The notes under the pieces: generated by a model
Database searches by the model: none
Seen by the model: the letters and a program-made list of their open reading frames with translations, nothing else
What the model was told of the DNA's origin: nothing
In this document: piece by piece, positions 8,901 through 16,902 of the stretch
Position numbering within the stretch: the first letter of the stretch is position 1
Layout: each line of letters starts with the position of its first letter
Translations under genes and position numbers: made by a program
Assembly: GCF_011250555.1 (NCBI RefSeq)
Contig: NZ_JAANMZ010000017.1
Coordinates: 16,728 to 80,727, forward strand
Length of the DNA: 64,000 nt
DNA from: Bacillus sp. MM2020_4
Lineage (GTDB): Bacteria; Bacillota; Bacilli; Bacillales; Cytobacillaceae
Direction of reading: 5' to 3'

Positions 8901-11900
8901 TCCGCTACGATGACGGTACGCGCATTTACTTGACCCCATGTTCCTTCATGATTGTCTTCGCCATACGTCGGTGCCACATGCCAGCCTAAATCCAATGCGG
9001 AAAAATATTTCCCCTCAGCATTGGCATAGCCATAGTGGCCGGAGCCATTTCCTACTTCTAACATCGTAAATAACTTATCGACGTCTTTGTTGTAAGGCTT
9101 AAAGTTGTTAAACGCATTCGCCGACATATCCGGGTGGTTAAATTGACCGACGATGTCATCGTACGTCATCACCCATGCATAGTACTGGTTTAAATCCTGG
9201 TATTGTTTGCCGTTAATGTTCCGGTCGATAAAGTTGTCGGAACCGAAGATATTGGAATGGCCCCACGTCGTTGAGGTCATTTCAAAGGCCGGGAACACGA
9301 CATAATCATCTTTTGTATATTGGGCTGCCAGGTCTTTGGTTAACTGCCATTGCGATCCGCCGGTCCGTTCCTGCATCCCATCACGAACCACCGTGTCCGT
9401 TCCTAATTTTTCAGGATCGATATCATGGGAGTGATCGGAAAAAGCAAACCAATCATAATGATGGGCTTTTCCTGCTTTTAGGGCATCCTCAGGTGTGCCT
9501 GCGCCATCATGAGAAATATTCGTGTGGTTATGGGTTGTCCCGCGGTAATGCTGGCCGCCGGTAAAACGTGGAACCACTTCGAATGTCCATTCTTTTTCGG
9601 TCAGATTGCCTTTTACGTCTTTGGCTGCGACCTTGACCGTGTGTGTGCCAAGTGCAAGGTCGGTTTTAGGTGTGTATTTTACCTGTGTTTTGCTGATCGT
9701 TGCCTCTGGCGCTGTTAGCTCCTTGCCATCAAGCCACAAGTGAACGGTCGTTTCGTCCACACCGCTTGGGTCGTTAAGTAAGGCCGTAATTTCCGGTGTC
9801 GGGCTTTCTACCTTTGTCGTATTCTGCGGTGTTTCGCCGCTGATTTCCGGTCCAAATGTGTCCTCGATTAGCGTAACGGCATATGGAGATTCGCTCGTAC
9901 CTGCCGATTGTGTCTTTGTTCCTGCTTTTGCTTCGATATAATAGTCGAAGCCGTTCTGCGGTACGTTTGCTGCCGCTAGTTTTGCTGTGTAGCGGCCGTC
10001 GCCGCCACCCCCCATTGGCAATGCCGTATAGTCAGTGGTGTCTTTTGCTCGGTAATAAAGAATGACCGATTCGGCACCGTCTGCATGGGCTTCAAATTCC
10101 ACATCTGTCCCTTTAAACACTTCTTTTAATTCTGTATGGGTGATGCCAAGAATCGGGGCGATGTCTTTGACATCACGTGGGTATACCTGGTACCCGTTTG
10201 TTGCCGATGCATTTGTTGTATATTGCCCTAATACTCCTGTCACCGTATAACTTTTTCCAGTCATAAGATCGGTGTCAGGCTTAATGCCCGTAGCTCCCAT
10301 GACTCTTAGGGTCGTCGCTTTGTTATTTTCATCGACAAACGTAACGTTGTAGTTGGCCCCGGAAGCGGCCACTGCCGAAACTTTTCCCGTAACGGTGATG
10401 AGGCTTCCCTCGGCCGGTTCTGCCGTAGCATAGGTGTTTAGATCAAGGATGGTCATGCTTTTGGCTGCTGGAATGGCGTTGCCTTCACTTATTTTTTCAA
10501 TAGAGGTCGGTTCGAATTCAGTTAAGCCATTATACACTAACACTTTCCCTGTAATCCGTAATTTGTCGCCTTTCGTCACCTTAAAGGCGGTCTCTAGTGA
10601 AGTCGCAAAGATATTGATCCCAGCTGTCTCATCTTGGAGATAGAAGTTTTGTTTTTGCGTGCCAAGAATCTGATTATCGACCGTTGCTACCCCTTCAATG
10701 GTAAAAAACTTATTGAGGTTGACTGGTTGACCCTTCGCATCTGAGGCTCGAACGTCTTCAAGTTTGGAAATCGCGGTTGTATCGGCCTTTGTCACGGATA
10801 CTGGGACGCTTTCCAACATCATCCCCTTCGCAGAGGTTGTCATCTGAGTGACATAAACGGTATTTGGTGGGTTGTCGTTAATGGTTAGTTGAAAATCTCC
10901 TGCAGTTCCTGCGATGATGTCGGCTGCATTTACTTTTTCCGCCTTGGTGGCTGTATCATTTGGATACACATTGATGATCGCATTTGCTGCGGCGGTACCT
11001 GCCCCGCCAATTAATGTCCCCACACCATCGGCGATCACGTAGCTTAACTTTTCCTGTGCCACAGACGCACTTGGCTGGGCTACATTGATTTGGATGGCCG
11101 CACTTTCATCCAGGTCCGTCTGTGTCGCTGCGACGAAAACGGAGGACAGTGCTTTTGTGGAAGTGAAGTCGGCCGTGAACGAACCGTCGGCTGATGCTGT
11201 TGTTGTTGCCAGCGCCTCTCCCTTAGAAACGGTTTCATATATAGTGATTGTTGACCCATTTTCTGCTGCTTCAGGTTGCCCTGTGACTTTAACCGAAGTG
11301 CCGTCTTGGATCACTTGAATGTTTGTGCCTTTTGGCTGCAAGCTTGTTACCGGAACCATCGGGGCTTCCGTTGGGCTTGCTGTGTTTCTTGGTGCTGCAA
11401 CTGGCCCTGTGTAGAAGTCCGCCGCGTTATCATCGCTATCCCAGGCGTTGCCCTTGCCCGGAGCCGGGTCTACGTTAGCGTACGGCCGGCGTTGGACGCT
11501 TGTGGTATTAGACGGTGCTTTAGCTTTACCGCTGCCTTCAAAGGCATCTGCTGCACCTAAGCCTACAAAATCAATTGTATCTTCCGGCTTCTGGCCTGTA
11601 GCCGCAGTAGTTTTATCTTTAAATAAGGCTACTTTTGCATCAGTTCCAGACATAGCGGTGGACCCTTTTGCATCTGCCTCTGGAATGTCTACACCAGTTG
11701 AACCGCCGCCTTCAGAAATGAGGTAGTAGCCATGTGCCTTAATTGTCCCGTTTAGTGGGGTCACTGACCATGTTGTGCCTGCTTTAGAAGCATACTGAAC
11801 AGACCAGCCATCTAGGACAACATCTTCTTCTGTCGGGTTGTATAACTCGATAAAATCCTTATTGTATGGAGCGTCTTTATTGCCTCCCCCGCCGAAGTAC

Positions 11901-12037
11901 TGAGAAATGACGATATGATCGGCCTGTTCCGCAAATACTCTGCCAATGAGACTGCTTGGCAAAAACGTGCTGATCAATAGGAGTGCGGCTAAAAACGTGC
12001 TTGTCCAGCGCTTAAACTTCCACCTTTTCCCTTTCAT
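5981..12037 (-). CDS. Secreted giant multidomain protein: LTD, OB-fold, PHP-type metallohydrolase, Ig-like domains
   Basis: About 2018 residues, with a signal peptide (residues about 10-37, ending near VFA). Domains in order: lamin-tail domain (IVISQYFGGGG, FIELYNPT; about 40-200); Ig-like and OB-fold modules (NFYLQDETAGINIF; about 230-650); Ig-like module; PHP/CehA-McbA-like hydrolase (about 825-1035) with candidate metal ligands in RGTTHNHTNISHDG, FAFSDHSHD, VFPAFEMTS, GQFNHPD and YGEDNHEG; CARDB-like domain (about 1180-1290); a glutamine-amidotransferase-like fold (VKVVIDAAHGNENT, LVLTHART, GGSLLMAG; about 1290-1520); two more OB-folds; tandem Ig-like repeats each starting TAPDAPV/PPAVPV; and a C-terminal domain. 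No LPxTG or SLH anchor is visible, so it is secreted or held non-covalently. The ATG at 12037 has GGAGGAGG upstream, better than the GTG-type starts 5' of it. The LTD/OB/PHP mix suggests extracellular phosphoester or nucleic acid breakdown, but this is inference. Confidence 0.85.
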   Translation of the reverse strand: MKGKRWKFKRWTSTFLAALLLISTFLPSSLIGRVFAEQADHIVISQYFGGGGNKDAPYNKDFIELYNPTEEDVVLDGWSVQYASKAGTTWSVTPLNGTIKAHGYYLISEGGGSTGVDIPEADAKGSTAMSGTDAKVALFKDKTTAATGQKPEDTIDFVGLGAADAFEGSGKAKAPSNTTSVQRRPYANVDPAPGKGNAWDSDDNAADFYTGPVAAPRNTASPTEAPMVPVTSLQPKGTNIQVIQDGTSVKVTGQPEAAENGSTITIYETVSKGEALATTTASADGSFTADFTSTKALSSVFVAATQTDLDESAAIQINVAQPSASVAQEKLSYVIADGVGTLIGGAGTAAANAIINVYPNDTATKAEKVNAADIIAGTAGDFQLTINDNPPNTVYVTQMTTSAKGMMLESVPVSVTKADTTAISKLEDVRASDAKGQPVNLNKFFTIEGVATVDNQILGTQKQNFYLQDETAGINIFATSLETAFKVTKGDKLRITGKVLVYNGLTEFEPTSIEKISEGNAIPAAKSMTILDLNTYATAEPAEGSLITVTGKVSAVAASGANYNVTFVDENNKATTLRVMGATGIKPDTDLMTGKSYTVTGVLGQYTTNASATNGYQVYPRDVKDIAPILGITHTELKEVFKGTDVEFEAHADGAESVILYYRAKDTTDYTALPMGGGGDGRYTAKLAAANVPQNGFDYYIEAKAGTKTQSAGTSESPYAVTLIEDTFGPEISGETPQNTTKVESPTPEITALLNDPSGVDETTVHLWLDGKELTAPEATISKTQVKYTPKTDLALGTHTVKVAAKDVKGNLTEKEWTFEVVPRFTGGQHYRGTTHNHTNISHDGAGTPEDALKAGKAHHYDWFAFSDHSHDIDPEKLGTDTVVRDGMQERTGGSQWQLTKDLAAQYTKDDYVVFPAFEMTSTTWGHSNIFGSDNFIDRNINGKQYQDLNQYYAWVMTYDDIVGQFNHPDMSANAFNNFKPYNKDVDKLFTMLEVGNGSGHYGYANAEGKYFSALDLGWHVAPTYGEDNHEGTWGQVNARTVIVADDLSQASLLHSMRNMRVYMEEDPNFTLDVKANGYYMGSTVDSKSLKFTVNGSDTVAEAHNNSDYSYLPTSYQSDDRIAKVELITNGNKVVDSITPMAKEFEWSPSYTVTGGQQWFVVKVTQMDGERIYSSPIWSKEEAVDVKVNSIDIDGSVIIGGNPATLNATVANNGTQVVKNVKVDFYVDEVNQENLIGSDTISSILTKSSATATTTWDSPINGDHKLMAVATSLDGLDLGDVSFTLPVKIKEPLGVKVVIDAAHGNENTSADSGTYKDNLKAFTLMLQKEGYTVVENKTALTDDALSNVKVLVLTHARTALSADERAAVAKFVKNGGSLLMAGKSNNSTNPTINNALLTDIGSAIWMGNDGVFDDSKDGNFWSDPKVSPYAVRVHPGLVSNYITDRVSFVDYYSGTSLSGADNQPLTEAGKVTILAKGNDTTYQGNIKGGYTYDAVSDETGGSAIPLIASEEIGDNGRIIVSGMNIFNDKQMDESYEPKGNDEMSLNAVNWLAHRETKVSKIGDARKMAEATDVVVEGTVTTGAGVFFDAFNLQDETGGIMAFQEVPEGSLKPGDKVRVYGHIKMFDNNLELEFTNFAKDVIKIGTGDPLEPKAVPTGDATSAANQGLLVKVKGKVVSKFDDHSYVINDGSGDVLVFTDGYIVNQSHVPVPVLKTGDTLEAVGLSGAFAQGTRIRVRDTRELVGFDTTAPDAPVVHGVTDADETITGTAEDGSTVTAKVNGDRIGTATVNEDGTYTITIAKQAATTKIAVTATDQAGNVSNPTEITVSDVTPPAVPVVNPVNDNDVVITGTAEAGATVTATVNGKEIGKGAANFSGAFALSMAKQTVGSTIVLTAVDAAGNVSPAAEVKVKDERVTTVTVKTATSGTQVFKEPSQFIATSEGSRTPEYRFTILDKKGDMVFFQEYGASDTVTWTAKNPGNYIIVVEAKDKYNEGLLPHYTEALTVMTFNVAAGKGKGKN

Positions 12038-12422
12038 TCTTCCTCCTCCTTTTTTCACAAGAAATGGTATAGCGTTACTCGTCACCATTTCGTATGGAAA
12101 CTATTTCAAAGTACCAAACCATGCCAATAAGGCGGTGTGAGCAGAGCCAAGATACTACTAACCTTAAGCTGAAATTTATCTTTCCCACGTTCCTTGTCTA
12201 TACTGTTTACCTTTTGCGGCGCTCCGCCCCTTTTCCATTCAACCCTCGTGCCAAACTCCTCTCTTTCTTATAAAAATTTAAATTGCTCTATTATTCTACA
12301 AAATTTTCAGAATAAAAGATATACCGTTTCAAAATGGTTAATAAAAAAGTTTTTCCATGTATACAAACGCTTTCGGGGTATGTTTATATTAAGTCAAAAG
12401 CTATTTTACTAGGAGGGTAATC
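12038..12422. other. Divergent promoter region between the giant secreted protein and HupE-like gene
   Basis: 385 bp without a gene. It must hold the promoters of both flanking genes; the half next to the plus-strand gene is very A+T-rich. No operator or riboswitch was recognised. Confidence 0.4.
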
Positions 12423-13604
12423 GTGATCTTGATGTACGACAAAATTCGAAGGTTCCGGCCATTATTCTTGGTTTTTCTCGTTGCTCTTTGTCTTTATCCT
12501 CAACATACTTCGGCACATGCCTACAGTGCTAGTTATACAACCATCAAAATGGAAGAGAAAAAGACAGAAATCGTCTTTACGCTTGATACCTTATCGATTT
12601 TTGAATTACTGCCCAAAATCGATGCCAACAAAAACTGGGTGCTCGAAAAGTCTGAAATCAAAAAGGAGCGCCATCATCTGGAGGAATTGATCACCGAGGG
12701 CCTTACCCTTGATGTGGATAACAAAGAGCAGACACCTGTCGTTAAAAAAATGGAGCTGGTCAAAAAGGAAAACAAAGAATTCCTTTCTGTTGATATGACC
12801 TTTCCGTCGGTTGCTCCTGGAGAGACCGTTGTCTTTACTGATGGCTTTTATTTCAATGACACGGGCACCAACTATGTGAACTTGATTTCGGCTTCGTATC
12901 GGGGCGAAACGAGTGAGGCAGTGCTGCAGGGGTCGGAGCGAACATGGACGATGCTGGTAACGGAAGTGCAGCAAGAACAGGGCTCGGGGTTGGGCGCTGG
13001 GTCTGCTATGCAGCCTGATGAGGACGGAGCGGCCGTGCAACCTGCCGAAACATCGTCCACTTCTTCATGGTTTTCCTTTTTCAAACTGGGCATGCTACAT
13101 ATCTTGACCGGGTATGATCATTTGTTGTTTCTGTTTGCCCTGCTGCTGCGCAAGCAAACCTTTAAACAATACGCGGCGATTGTGACCTCCTTTACGTTAG
13201 CCCATAGCATCACACTTAGCTTGGCGGTATTGGGTGTGGTCACCCTGCCTTCCCGGTTTGTCGAAGCTGTCATTGCTTTCAGTATCTGTTACGTCGCCTT
13301 AGAGAATATCTTTCGCAAGGAGATCCGCCATCGCTGGAGTATCACGTTTATGTTCGGCCTCATTCACGGTCTCGGCTTTGCCTCTATTTTAAAAGAAATG
13401 GCGATTCCGAAAAGCCATCTCGCCGTTGCCTTAGTGAACTTCAACCTAGGAATCGAAGCCGTACAACTGTCCATCGTGCTGCTGCTGCTCCCATTGCTGG
13501 CCTATCTCTTCAAGCTGAAAAGCTCCCGAAAAATCGTCACCTATGGATCCTACGCCATCGTAGCCATGGGCGCCATTTGGCTGGTGCAGCGGGTATTCAT
13601 GTGA
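12423..13604 (+). CDS. HupE/UreJ-like membrane protein
   Basis: 393 residues: a signal peptide (about 1-35, ending SAHA), an exported beta-rich domain (about 36-200), a Ser/Glu-rich linker, and a C-terminal membrane domain (about 215-393) of the HupE/UreJ_2 type with GMLHILTGYDHLLFL, TSFTLAHSITLSLAV and FGLIHGLGFAS. The conserved His/Asp residues in these motifs suggest metal (nickel/cobalt) handling, as proposed for the family, but no hydrogenase or urease gene is nearby, so the role is open. GTG at 12423 is chosen because AGGAGGG lies five bases upstream; an in-frame ATG follows at 12432. Divergent from the giant secreted protein. Confidence 0.8.
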   Translation: MILMYDKIRRFRPLFLVFLVALCLYPQHTSAHAYSASYTTIKMEEKKTEIVFTLDTLSIFELLPKIDANKNWVLEKSEIKKERHHLEELITEGLTLDVDNKEQTPVVKKMELVKKENKEFLSVDMTFPSVAPGETVVFTDGFYFNDTGTNYVNLISASYRGETSEAVLQGSERTWTMLVTEVQQEQGSGLGAGSAMQPDEDGAAVQPAETSSTSSWFSFFKLGMLHILTGYDHLLFLFALLLRKQTFKQYAAIVTSFTLAHSITLSLAVLGVVTLPSRFVEAVIAFSICYVALENIFRKEIRHRWSITFMFGLIHGLGFASILKEMAIPKSHLAVALVNFNLGIEAVQLSIVLLLLPLLAYLFKLKSSRKIVTYGSYAIVAMGAIWLVQRVFM

Positions 13605-13605
13605 T

Positions 13606-13620
13606 GCAGGGGACGGTTCT
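13606..13620. repeat. Dispersed repeat family B half-element
   Basis: GCAGGGGACGGTTCT, one arm of the longer hairpin element seen complete at 44232 and 56823; lies just after the HupE-like stop codon. Confidence 0.7.
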
Positions 13621-13720
13621 AGTTCTATTGCTTCCCCAGCAAAATAAAATTTTCAGGTATTGGGGTCAGAATCTGCACCCATGCTTGGCACATCTGTTGG
13701 TTTGGTTCAACTATTAGAAT

Positions 13721-13758
13721 GCAAAAAAGGAGGCAAATAAAATTGCCTCCTTTTTTGC
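13721..13758. terminator. Bidirectional terminator between HupE-like gene and SecB cassette
   Basis: AAAAAAGGAGGCAA, a short loop, TTGCCTCCTTTTTT: a perfect stem with A-run before and T-run after, so it can end transcription from both convergent sides. Confidence 0.85.
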
Positions 13759-13765
13759 CCAATTA

Positions 13766-14503
13766 TTAATTCGTAGGCTCCCAGATACCTAAACACTCTA
13801 GATCATGATCTTTCAGGAAACCTTTTGAAAAAGCACTTATCCCATTTAATGTACAAATAAGTACTGTAGACAATCCCAGAAAATGCGAAACTATTTCTTT
13901 TAGGTATAATAATTTTGTATAATTGCTAATTGCCATTAACTCTTTACCTTTTCTCAAGGCATTAACTATTCCAGTTATAAATGAATTTATATTACACTTA
14001 ACTTCACACGCTATGAATCTCTCAACCTCAAAACAATTGGGGTTAATCCTAAGCCCCTCTTCAAAAAAAACTAGATCTACATTTTTATCACAATCACCAT
14101 TATTGTACGATGTACGTTCACAAAAGATTTGCCCTTCTTCAAGGGAATTACATTTGGGATTATAGTTATTAATAGGATTCTCTGGCCCTGAAAAACGGAT
14201 AATTTGTTCAAATAAGGGTCCTCTGAAATCATCCATATATCTCTTTGATAAAACAAAAATTAAAAGTACCTCTCTTAAACTAGCTAATTCACCTTCATCA
14301 GGAGTAGTATCTATCATTAAAGAAGCTTCACTTATGGCATTTTCAACTCTATTATTTGGATCTCTAAATTTGTATGTACCTTGAATAGAAAGCATAATCA
14401 CATACCTATAAAAGGAATTTGTAAGATATTTATTAAAATTTTCTACAATATGATCGCTATTATTAAAGCGAGGATGTTCTTCAGTTCCTTCTAACCTAAT
14501 CAT
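13766..14503 (-). CDS. Putative PD-(D/E)xK-type nuclease, third gene of the SecB-like cassette
   Basis: 245 residues with no family recognised by name. The sequence fits a restriction-endonuclease-like fold: a helix with Glu (GPLFEQIIRF, E99), a strand with Asp (NVDLVFF, D143), then a strand carrying E-x-K (FIACEVKCN, E167-K169), the spacing expected of PD-(D/E)xK enzymes. The C-terminal part is helical and hydrophobic (TVLICTLNG). The start ATG has TAGGAG upstream and lies 11 bp after the SecB-like gene, so they are translated from one message. Codon use is visibly more A+T-rich than in the neighbours, consistent with transfer. Likely the toxic effector of a defence or toxin-antitoxin-chaperone unit; activity is inferred from the motif pattern only. 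Confidence 0.6.
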   Translation of the reverse strand: MIRLEGTEEHPRFNNSDHIVENFNKYLTNSFYRYVIMLSIQGTYKFRDPNNRVENAISEASLMIDTTPDEGELASLREVLLIFVLSKRYMDDFRGPLFEQIIRFSGPENPINNYNPKCNSLEEGQIFCERTSYNNGDCDKNVDLVFFEEGLRINPNCFEVERFIACEVKCNINSFITGIVNALRKGKELMAISNYTKLLYLKEIVSHFLGLSTVLICTLNGISAFSKGFLKDHDLECLGIWEPTN

Positions 14504-14514
14504 TTTTTAATCTC

Positions 14515-14997
14515 CTACATAAGTACGCGATACGGTCGAATAGTTAATGGAGGGTAACCCATCCTTGTCGTTCCACTTTGAATTGCTTCCCTTGCATATG
14601 GCCAAAGATTCACAGGAACGTTGTTTTGGACAAAATCATTGTAAATCTCATCAGGGATTACCTGTTTACTTAAAGAGGTATCATACTCTATAACTAATTC
14701 TACTTCGATTAGAAATAAAACATTGTCTTTAACTCTTGCAGCAACTTGTACAATACCTAAAGCAAAAAAGGAGTTGTTTTCTTCTAATTTTTTTTCTAAC
14801 TTAAATTCATGCTCTAGATCAATTTCTATTCTATTGCCATCTTTCATAAGATTAGCAATCTCATTAGGAGCTACAACTGATTCCATATTCAACTTTCTAA
14901 TATTAACACTATCAATCTCTATATTAGAAACAAACTCTTGATATGAAATAGAATCATCTGGATCAGGTAAATCTATTAATTCTTTGGATTCTGTCAT
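14515..14997 (-). CDS. SecB-like chaperone, middle gene of the accessory cassette
   Basis: 160 residues. The C-terminal part VNLWPYAREAIQSGTTRMG followed by YPPLTIRPYRV (residues 129-158) closely follows the SecB pattern FPYARE...S..RG.FP.L...P. The central part alternates strands (FALGIVQVAARVKDNVLFLI) as in the SecB beta-sheet. The start chosen is ATG 14997, with AAGGAGG at about 8 bp; an upstream in-frame start would overlap the preceding gene. Classical SecB serves Sec export in Gram-negative bacteria. Solitary SecB-like proteins elsewhere act as chaperones of toxin-antitoxin-chaperone systems (Rv1957 family, CmdTAC). Its place between an unknown helical protein and a nuclease-like protein points to such a role rather than general export. 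Confidence 0.75.
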   Translation of the reverse strand: MTESKELIDLPDPDDSISYQEFVSNIEIDSVNIRKLNMESVVAPNEIANLMKDGNRIEIDLEHEFKLEKKLEENNSFFALGIVQVAARVKDNVLFLIEVELVIEYDTSLSKQVIPDEIYNDFVQNNVPVNLWPYAREAIQSGTTRMGYPPLTIRPYRVLM

Positions 14998-15011
14998 TTT
15001 CTTTATCCTCC

Positions 15012-15650
15012 TTATGCAGCAGTAACACAAGAAGATGGCATTTTGCCACCTATATTAGAGTCCCCATAAAAATCGTTTCTATTGTCATAATTGGTAGATA
15101 CCTTTTTTGGGTTTGTCCTGGCTATCACGGCAATTTCTTGAGATGATAAAACCAAATTGTATCCCACCTTTTTTATGAATTTCAACAATTTATGGACGGA
15201 ACCTTCTAAGGTTTCCACTAGTGATAAAAACCAACCATTAAGTTCTTCCACATGTAATTTTTTGTTTAAAGGATAATTTTTTACTTCTTCAAATGGTTCC
15301 TTTATTAAATTTAATAATTTTTCAAACCTATCAATATTATTTTGATCTAACGGTTCGCGAATAATGGTTTTAAATAGTTCGTTAAGTAATAGTTTAACTT
15401 CCTTCTTAAAGTAGGATTTAAATGCATCATAAACATCTAAAGTTACATCAACAGAAGTATCATTTTGGATTAGCTTTTTTGTAATATTACCAATGCCATC
15501 AAGGTGTTTTATACTTTTTTCAACCCATGAGATGTAGCTATACAATTCCAAAACAAGACTATTTCTTTCTTTAAAACTTTTATCTTCAATTTTGTAAGAT
15601 GTGTATGGAGATTGAACAGAACTATGAAAAAAATCACTATAATTTGACAT
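15012..15650 (-). CDS. Unknown helical protein, first gene of the SecB-like cassette
   Basis: 212 residues, family not recognised. Mostly amphipathic helices (for example LVLELYSYISWVEKSIKHLD, KSYFKKEVKLLLNELF, VHKLLKFIKKVG) with an unstructured, Asn/Gly-rich C-terminal tail ending GGKMPSSCVTAA. Lys- and Asn-rich and A+T-rich. The ATG at 15650 follows GGGGTGA. Its stop codon lies 14 bp before the SecB-like start and overlaps that gene's ribosome-binding site region. By position it could be the antitoxin or client protein stabilised by the SecB-like chaperone, the flexible tail being the kind of segment such chaperones bind; this is speculation from gene order. Confidence 0.65.
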   Translation of the reverse strand: MSNYSDFFHSSVQSPYTSYKIEDKSFKERNSLVLELYSYISWVEKSIKHLDGIGNITKKLIQNDTSVDVTLDVYDAFKSYFKKEVKLLLNELFKTIIREPLDQNNIDRFEKLLNLIKEPFEEVKNYPLNKKLHVEELNGWFLSLVETLEGSVHKLLKFIKKVGYNLVLSSQEIAVIARTNPKKVSTNYDNRNDFYGDSNIGGKMPSSCVTAA

Positions 15651-15997
15651 CTAAATCACCCCAGTTATGTTTATTATGGGTTGGATTTCAACTACTCATA
15701 CATATGTTTAATTTTTATACCTAGAACTAGAACTATGGCATTAAATGAAATACCCTTTTAATATTGCCGAAAAACATAATAATCAATAAGAATATCTTAG
15801 ATTATTTACTATAAATTGTAAAAAACTAGAATTGTCACTTTATGGAGGTTTTTTCCTAAAAATGGAGTGAAGCTAACTTTACATTCTTGTGGCATTTCAA
15901 CGCTTACTAGTAGCTTTTTGTTGAAGTAACTCGGAGGTAGTTGATTAATTTTTACAAGTGCCCTTGAAATTTAGTGGAAGTGGTCGACCACGGCTAT
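15651..15997. other. A+T-rich region upstream of the SecB-like cassette
   Basis: About 350 bp without a gene, strongly A+T-rich near the cassette. It should contain the cassette promoter. No operator palindrome stood out. The phased 21-bp array begins at its far end. Confidence 0.4.
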
Positions 15998-16102
15998 TTA
16001 CTATCGCATACGCTTTAGTTACTGGCGGTTAGCCTTCATTTATTGTCGGATACGCCCTAATTACTGTCGTATAACCTTCGTTTACTGTCGATTACGTATT
16101 TC
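15998..16102. repeat. Phased intergenic array, 5 x 21 bp
   Basis: Units beginning TTACTATCG, TTACTGGCG, TTATTGTCG, TTACTGTCG, TTACTGTCG start at 15998, 16019, 16040, 16061 and 16082, an exact 21-bp period. Consensus about TTACTGTCGgATACGCcttA. Divergence between units excludes a recent simple duplication. Function unknown. Confidence 0.85.
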
Positions 16103-16126
16103 CCTTCGCTCCATAGATGTGGCAAA

Positions 16127-16636
16127 TCACTCTCTATTTCGATAGTGTCTTTTTTCAATAAAATGACCTACTAGGCCAAGCACCACCCCAAACACGATTC
16201 CGTTAAAAACGGGATAGTCTAAAAATGGGAGCATCTTTATATAGCGGCAGTCATGCCAAAATAGGCCGAAATCCATGCCAATTACCAGACCAATAAAGAA
16301 ACCGGTAAGGTACGTTCTTCTTTCAACCTCGTTGCCTGTCAGTTTGTGGTTATTGACCCTCGCTGTGTTAAACGCCTGCCACATCGCAAATCCATAGACA
16401 GATGGGTAAAACAGCGCCCAACTGTAATTAACTGGTTGATGGGCAGCGAGAATGTCACCTTTAAAGGAGTTTACCAGAACCAGATTGAGATTGGACTTTA
16501 GATTGATCAAGAACTCTAATCCGAGCAGCGTTATTCCCATAAAATAATCCTTGTTATACAACTGTCCAAAACCTGGCAGCACAAGTGACCACAGCATGGC
16601 AGCATTTGGAGATTTATATGGACGGCTACTTCTCAT
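16127..16636 (-). CDS. Small multipass membrane protein with TM2-like N-terminus
   Basis: 169 residues. After a basic N-terminus it reads AMLWSLVLPGFGQLYNKDYF, the pattern of TM2-type proteins (helix, PGxGQ/H, YxG turn), followed by about three further hydrophobic segments and a basic tail. No enzymatic motif. ATG 16636 is preceded by AAGGGAGA. Single gene on the minus strand; function unknown. Confidence 0.75.
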   Translation of the reverse strand: MRSSRPYKSPNAAMLWSLVLPGFGQLYNKDYFMGITLLGLEFLINLKSNLNLVLVNSFKGDILAAHQPVNYSWALFYPSVYGFAMWQAFNTARVNNHKLTGNEVERRTYLTGFFIGLVIGMDFGLFWHDCRYIKMLPFLDYPVFNGIVFGVVLGLVGHFIEKRHYRNRE

Positions 16637-16777
16637 GGTGTTCTCTCCCTTATAGTGGAATATTCTTATATCATTTCTTTATAAAAAGGAGAAACTCCTC
16701 TCTGTTCACAATTTTTGGTAATTTAGTCCTGCATTCGGAGTATTCAAACGGGGATAATTACCCAGTTATTGGAAAGT

Positions 16778-16790
16778 GGTGTCAGGCACC
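16778..16790. repeat. Dispersed repeat family A (GGTGTCAGGCACC)
   Basis: 13-bp near-palindrome found about a dozen times in the window (also 21537, 23305, 23353, 24732, 27632, 30738, 30786, 34125, 34164, 41635 and a worn copy at 40533). Confidence 0.75.
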
Positions 16791-16902
16791 AGCAGTAAAC
16801 TGGAAAAAATAATCGTTACGTATTATATTTAACACTTACATATAATGTGGGTGTTTTTGTAATCTTATTTAACGATTAACTTTGAAAGTAGGTTTGAACG
16901 TG

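Noticed and set aside
6189..11726. Plus-strand frames opposite the giant secreted protein gene
   Set aside because: Shadows of the minus-strand gene without start signals.
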